Assembly: GCA_945862035.1 (NCBI GenBank)
Contig: CAMAXB010000150.1
Span: 1-7,521, forward strand
DNA length: 7,521 bases
DNA from: Opitutus sp. GAS368
Lineage (GTDB): Bacteria; Verrucomicrobiota; Verrucomicrobiia; Opitutales; Opitutaceae
Reading direction: 5' to 3'
Of the stretch, positions 5,857-7,521 are shown piece after piece (the first letter of the stretch is position 1; every line of letters begins with the position of its first letter). The notes below the pieces were generated by a model that was given only the letters and a program-made list of their open reading frames with translations, made no database searches and was not told the origin of the DNA. The translations under genes were made by a program, and so were the position numbers.

Positions 5857-6768
5857 ATGACACGCCGCATCCATGTTCTCACAGGGCCCACTGCGGTGGG
5901 GAAGACCGCCTTGGCGCTGCGCTGGGCGGAGACGCACGACGCGGAGATCATTTCGTGCGACTCGCTGCTCCTTTACCGGGGCCTGGACATCGGTACGGCC
6001 AAGCCTTCGCGGGAAGAGCAGGCCCGCGTGCGGCACCACCTCATCGATGTCCTGGACGTGCGCGAGCAGGCGGACGTGACGCGCTATGTGACCCTGGTAC
6101 GGGCGGCGCTGGAGGCTATTGCCGGCCGCGACCGCAACCTTCTGGTGGTGGGAGGGAGCGGCTTTTACCTAAAGGCCTTCTTTGGTGCCGTGGCCGACCA
6201 GGTGGAGGTCCCCTCTGATTTGCGCGAGCGGCTGCGCACCCGGCTGGAGGCGGAGGGTCTGCCGCCGCTGGTGGACGAACTTCGCCGGCTCAACCCGCAG
6301 GGGCTGGGCGCGCTGGACCCGGCGAACCCGCGCCGGGTGCTGCGGGGGCTGGAGCGCTGCGTGGTGTCTGGCCGGACCCTGGCTGAACTGGCCGCGGATT
6401 TCGCGCGTCAGCCGGCCCCCTTTGCCGATTGGGCGGTGGTCTGCACGCGCCTGGACCGCCCGCCGGCCGATTTGGACGAACGGATCCACCGGCGCGTCGC
6501 CGAGATGCTCCGGACCGGACTGGTGGCCGAGGTGGAGGGCTTGCTGCGCGCGGGACTCCGGGAGAATGCGAGCGCGGCTGCGGCAATCGGTTATCGTGAG
6601 ACGGTCGCGGTGATCGAAGGACGGTTGAGCCTAGCGGACTTGCCGGCCGAGATTGCCCGGAACACCCGTGCCTTGGTCCGGAAGCAGCGCACGTGGTTCC
6701 GGACTCAACTGCCGCCGCATCGCGTCATCGCGGCGGACGAGGCCGATCCCGCGACGCTCTTTGCCTGA
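5857..6768 (+). CDS. miaA: tRNA dimethylallyltransferase
   Basis: MiaA transfers a dimethylallyl group from dimethylallyl diphosphate to N6 of A37 in tRNAs that read UNN codons, which stabilises codon-anticodon pairing. The 303-residue protein shows the P-loop 'GPTAVGKT' (10-17), 'SCDSLLLYRGLDIGTAKP' (33-50) carrying the conserved Asp35-Ser36 and the substrate loop, 'RHHLIDVLD' (59-67), 'VVGGSGFYLKA' (97-107), 'LDPANPRRVLRGLE' (153-166), 'AAIGYRETV' (242-250) and the C-terminal 'TRALVRKQRTWFR' (270-282). All are in family order and the length is usual. The start at 5857 is chosen because GGAGGGAGG (5847-5855) lies just upstream as a strong ribosome binding site. ATG 5845 in the same frame would add only MEGG and has a weaker GAGG (5837-5840). 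It stands alone, divergent from the lipid kinase gene. Confidence 0.97.
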   Translation: MTRRIHVLTGPTAVGKTALALRWAETHDAEIISCDSLLLYRGLDIGTAKPSREEQARVRHHLIDVLDVREQADVTRYVTLVRAALEAIAGRDRNLLVVGGSGFYLKAFFGAVADQVEVPSDLRERLRTRLEAEGLPPLVDELRRLNPQGLGALDPANPRRVLRGLERCVVSGRTLAELAADFARQPAPFADWAVVCTRLDRPPADLDERIHRRVAEMLRTGLVAEVEGLLRAGLRENASAAAAIGYRETVAVIEGRLSLADLPAEIARNTRALVRKQRTWFRTQLPPHRVIAADEADPATLFA

Positions 6769-6786
6769 GGGCCGCGCAAGCGGGCG

Positions 6787-6814
6787 AAAAAAAGGCCGGA
6801 CGCGAGTCCGGCCT
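6787..6814 (-). terminator. Intrinsic terminator of the TolC-family gene
   Basis: AGGCCGGAC (6793-6801) and GTCCGGCCT (6806-6814) form a perfect 9-bp stem with a 4-base loop. Seven A bases at 6787-6793 become a T-run right after the hairpin on the minus strand, giving a classic rho-independent terminator 22 bases beyond the TolC-family stop. On the plus strand the hairpin is followed by GAAAAG, so it may only partly terminate miaA, whose stop is 24 bases before it. Confidence 0.9.
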
Positions 6815-6836
6815 GAAAAGGGGGCTTGGTCGACCC

Positions 6837-7521
6837 TCACTGCTGATCGACGGTGATCTTGTAGCGCTCGAGGGAGCTGGCCTCGAGGCGGGCGAGGTCG
6901 GCGAGGGCAAGGCGGAGGGCGATGCGAGCCTGCAGTTCGGAAACGCGGGCGGTATCGAGATCCTCCTGCGACTCCTGCACGCGGCGGAAGGTGCTGATGC
7001 CGGCGTCGAAGCGGGCCTTCTCCAAATCAAACTGGCGCTGGCTCAGCTCGGTCGCCTTGGCGGAAATCTCTACGCTCTCGATATTGGTCTGGACCGAGCG
7101 CACGGCGGAGCGGACTTCGACGAGCAGGGTTTGTTCGATTTGCTGCAGGCGGGCCTCCTCGCGGGCAAGATTGATAATGGCTTGGCGGTGGCGGGCCTTC
7201 TCGGCCTTGAAGCCGAGCGGCATATTGAGCTGAAGATCGAGGGTCCAGTTGTAGCCGTCGCCCGACCAGAGTTCCTCGGCCGAGCGGCCGGGGGAAGACT
7301 CCCGGGCATTGTAGCCGCCGGTCGCGCCGAAGCTGAGGGCGGGTCGAGCCTGACTCTTGGTCGTGAGGACATCGAGTTTGATTTGCTCGATCGAAAGCCT
7401 GGAGGAGGCGTAGTTCGGTGCGTTGTCGCGCGCCAGCTGGTACGAGCGTTCGAAGGAAACCGCCGGAACCGGGGCGTCGGCCAGGCTGACGCTGCCGAGG
7501 GAAGAGTTGAACTCGAAGCGC
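6837..7521 (-). CDS. TolC-family outer-membrane efflux protein, C-terminal part
   Basis: The frame is open from the window edge to the stop at 6837-6839, showing the last 227 residues; the start and signal peptide lie outside. TolC proteins form trimeric outer-membrane channels with long periplasmic coiled-coil tunnels, used by RND, ABC or MFS exporters. Supporting features are a strand-like stretch 'ALSFGATGGYNARES', a second 'YNWTLDLQLNMPLGFKAEKA' (the family's strand-PLG-to-helix transition), long amphipathic helices rich in Ala, Gln, Arg and Glu, and the near-terminal signature 'FDLEKARFDAGISTFRRVQE' followed by 'SQEDLDTARVSELQARIA' and 'RLALADLARLE'. That signature is typical of the second TolC repeat (R-x-x-x-G-x-x-S/T-x-x-x-V/L near an Asp/Ala-rich helix). 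Which pump it serves cannot be said, since its partners would lie upstream, off the right edge. A strong intrinsic terminator follows. Confidence 0.93.
   Translation of the reverse strand, partial: RFEFNSSLGSVSLADAPVPAVSFERSYQLARDNAPNYASSRLSIEQIKLDVLTTKSQARPALSFGATGGYNARESSPGRSAEELWSGDGYNWTLDLQLNMPLGFKAEKARHRQAIINLAREEARLQQIEQTLLVEVRSAVRSVQTNIESVEISAKATELSQRQFDLEKARFDAGISTFRRVQESQEDLDTARVSELQARIALRLALADLARLEASSLERYKITVDQQ

Overview
The window is high-GC bacterial DNA. Gene content and protein style (secreted two-domain NIPSNAP protein, 'GSGNG' lipid kinase, compact MiaA, few Shine-Dalgarno sites) suggest a Verrucomicrobiota member, probably near Opitutaceae. That placement is inference from protein resemblance; no rRNA or other phylogenetic marker is present.

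Layout, left to right. (1) 1-1544, plus strand: the 3' end of a gene for a mutarotase-like beta-sandwich protein of unknown function, closely followed by a secreted NIPSNAP-family protein with two tandem domains. (2) 1545-1785: a leader without a convincing gene, holding a compound hairpin. (3) 1786-2556, plus: an endonuclease/exonuclease/phosphatase (EEP) superfamily enzyme with its metal and catalytic residues intact. (4) 2579-2713: an inverted-repeat element built from CGCGAAT units. (5) 2793-3614, plus: trpA, followed by a strong GC hairpin. (6) 3615-4806: about 1.2 kb without an intact gene. It holds two decayed signalling genes facing away from each other: an Hpt (histidine phosphotransfer) remnant on the minus strand and a REC-GGDEF (response regulator/diguanylate cyclase) remnant on the plus strand, the latter broken by frameshifts and an internal deletion. 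(7) 4807-5742, minus: a diacylglycerol/lipid kinase family protein. (8) 5743-5856: divergent intergenic region with a possible promoter. (9) 5857-6768, plus: miaA, tRNA dimethylallyltransferase. (10) 6793-6814: an intrinsic terminator oriented for the minus strand. (11) 6837-7521, minus: the C-terminal part of a TolC-family outer-membrane efflux protein that continues beyond the window.

The intact genes are mostly unrelated housekeeping or envelope functions and do not form one pathway. Only genes 1 and 2 look like a transcriptional pair. The most unusual part is the signalling graveyard between trpA and the lipid kinase, where a phosphorelay protein and a c-di-GMP synthase can still be recognised from fragments in several reading frames. 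I saw no CRISPR array, tRNA, rRNA, insertion sequence or phage gene, and no intact system that looks novel.
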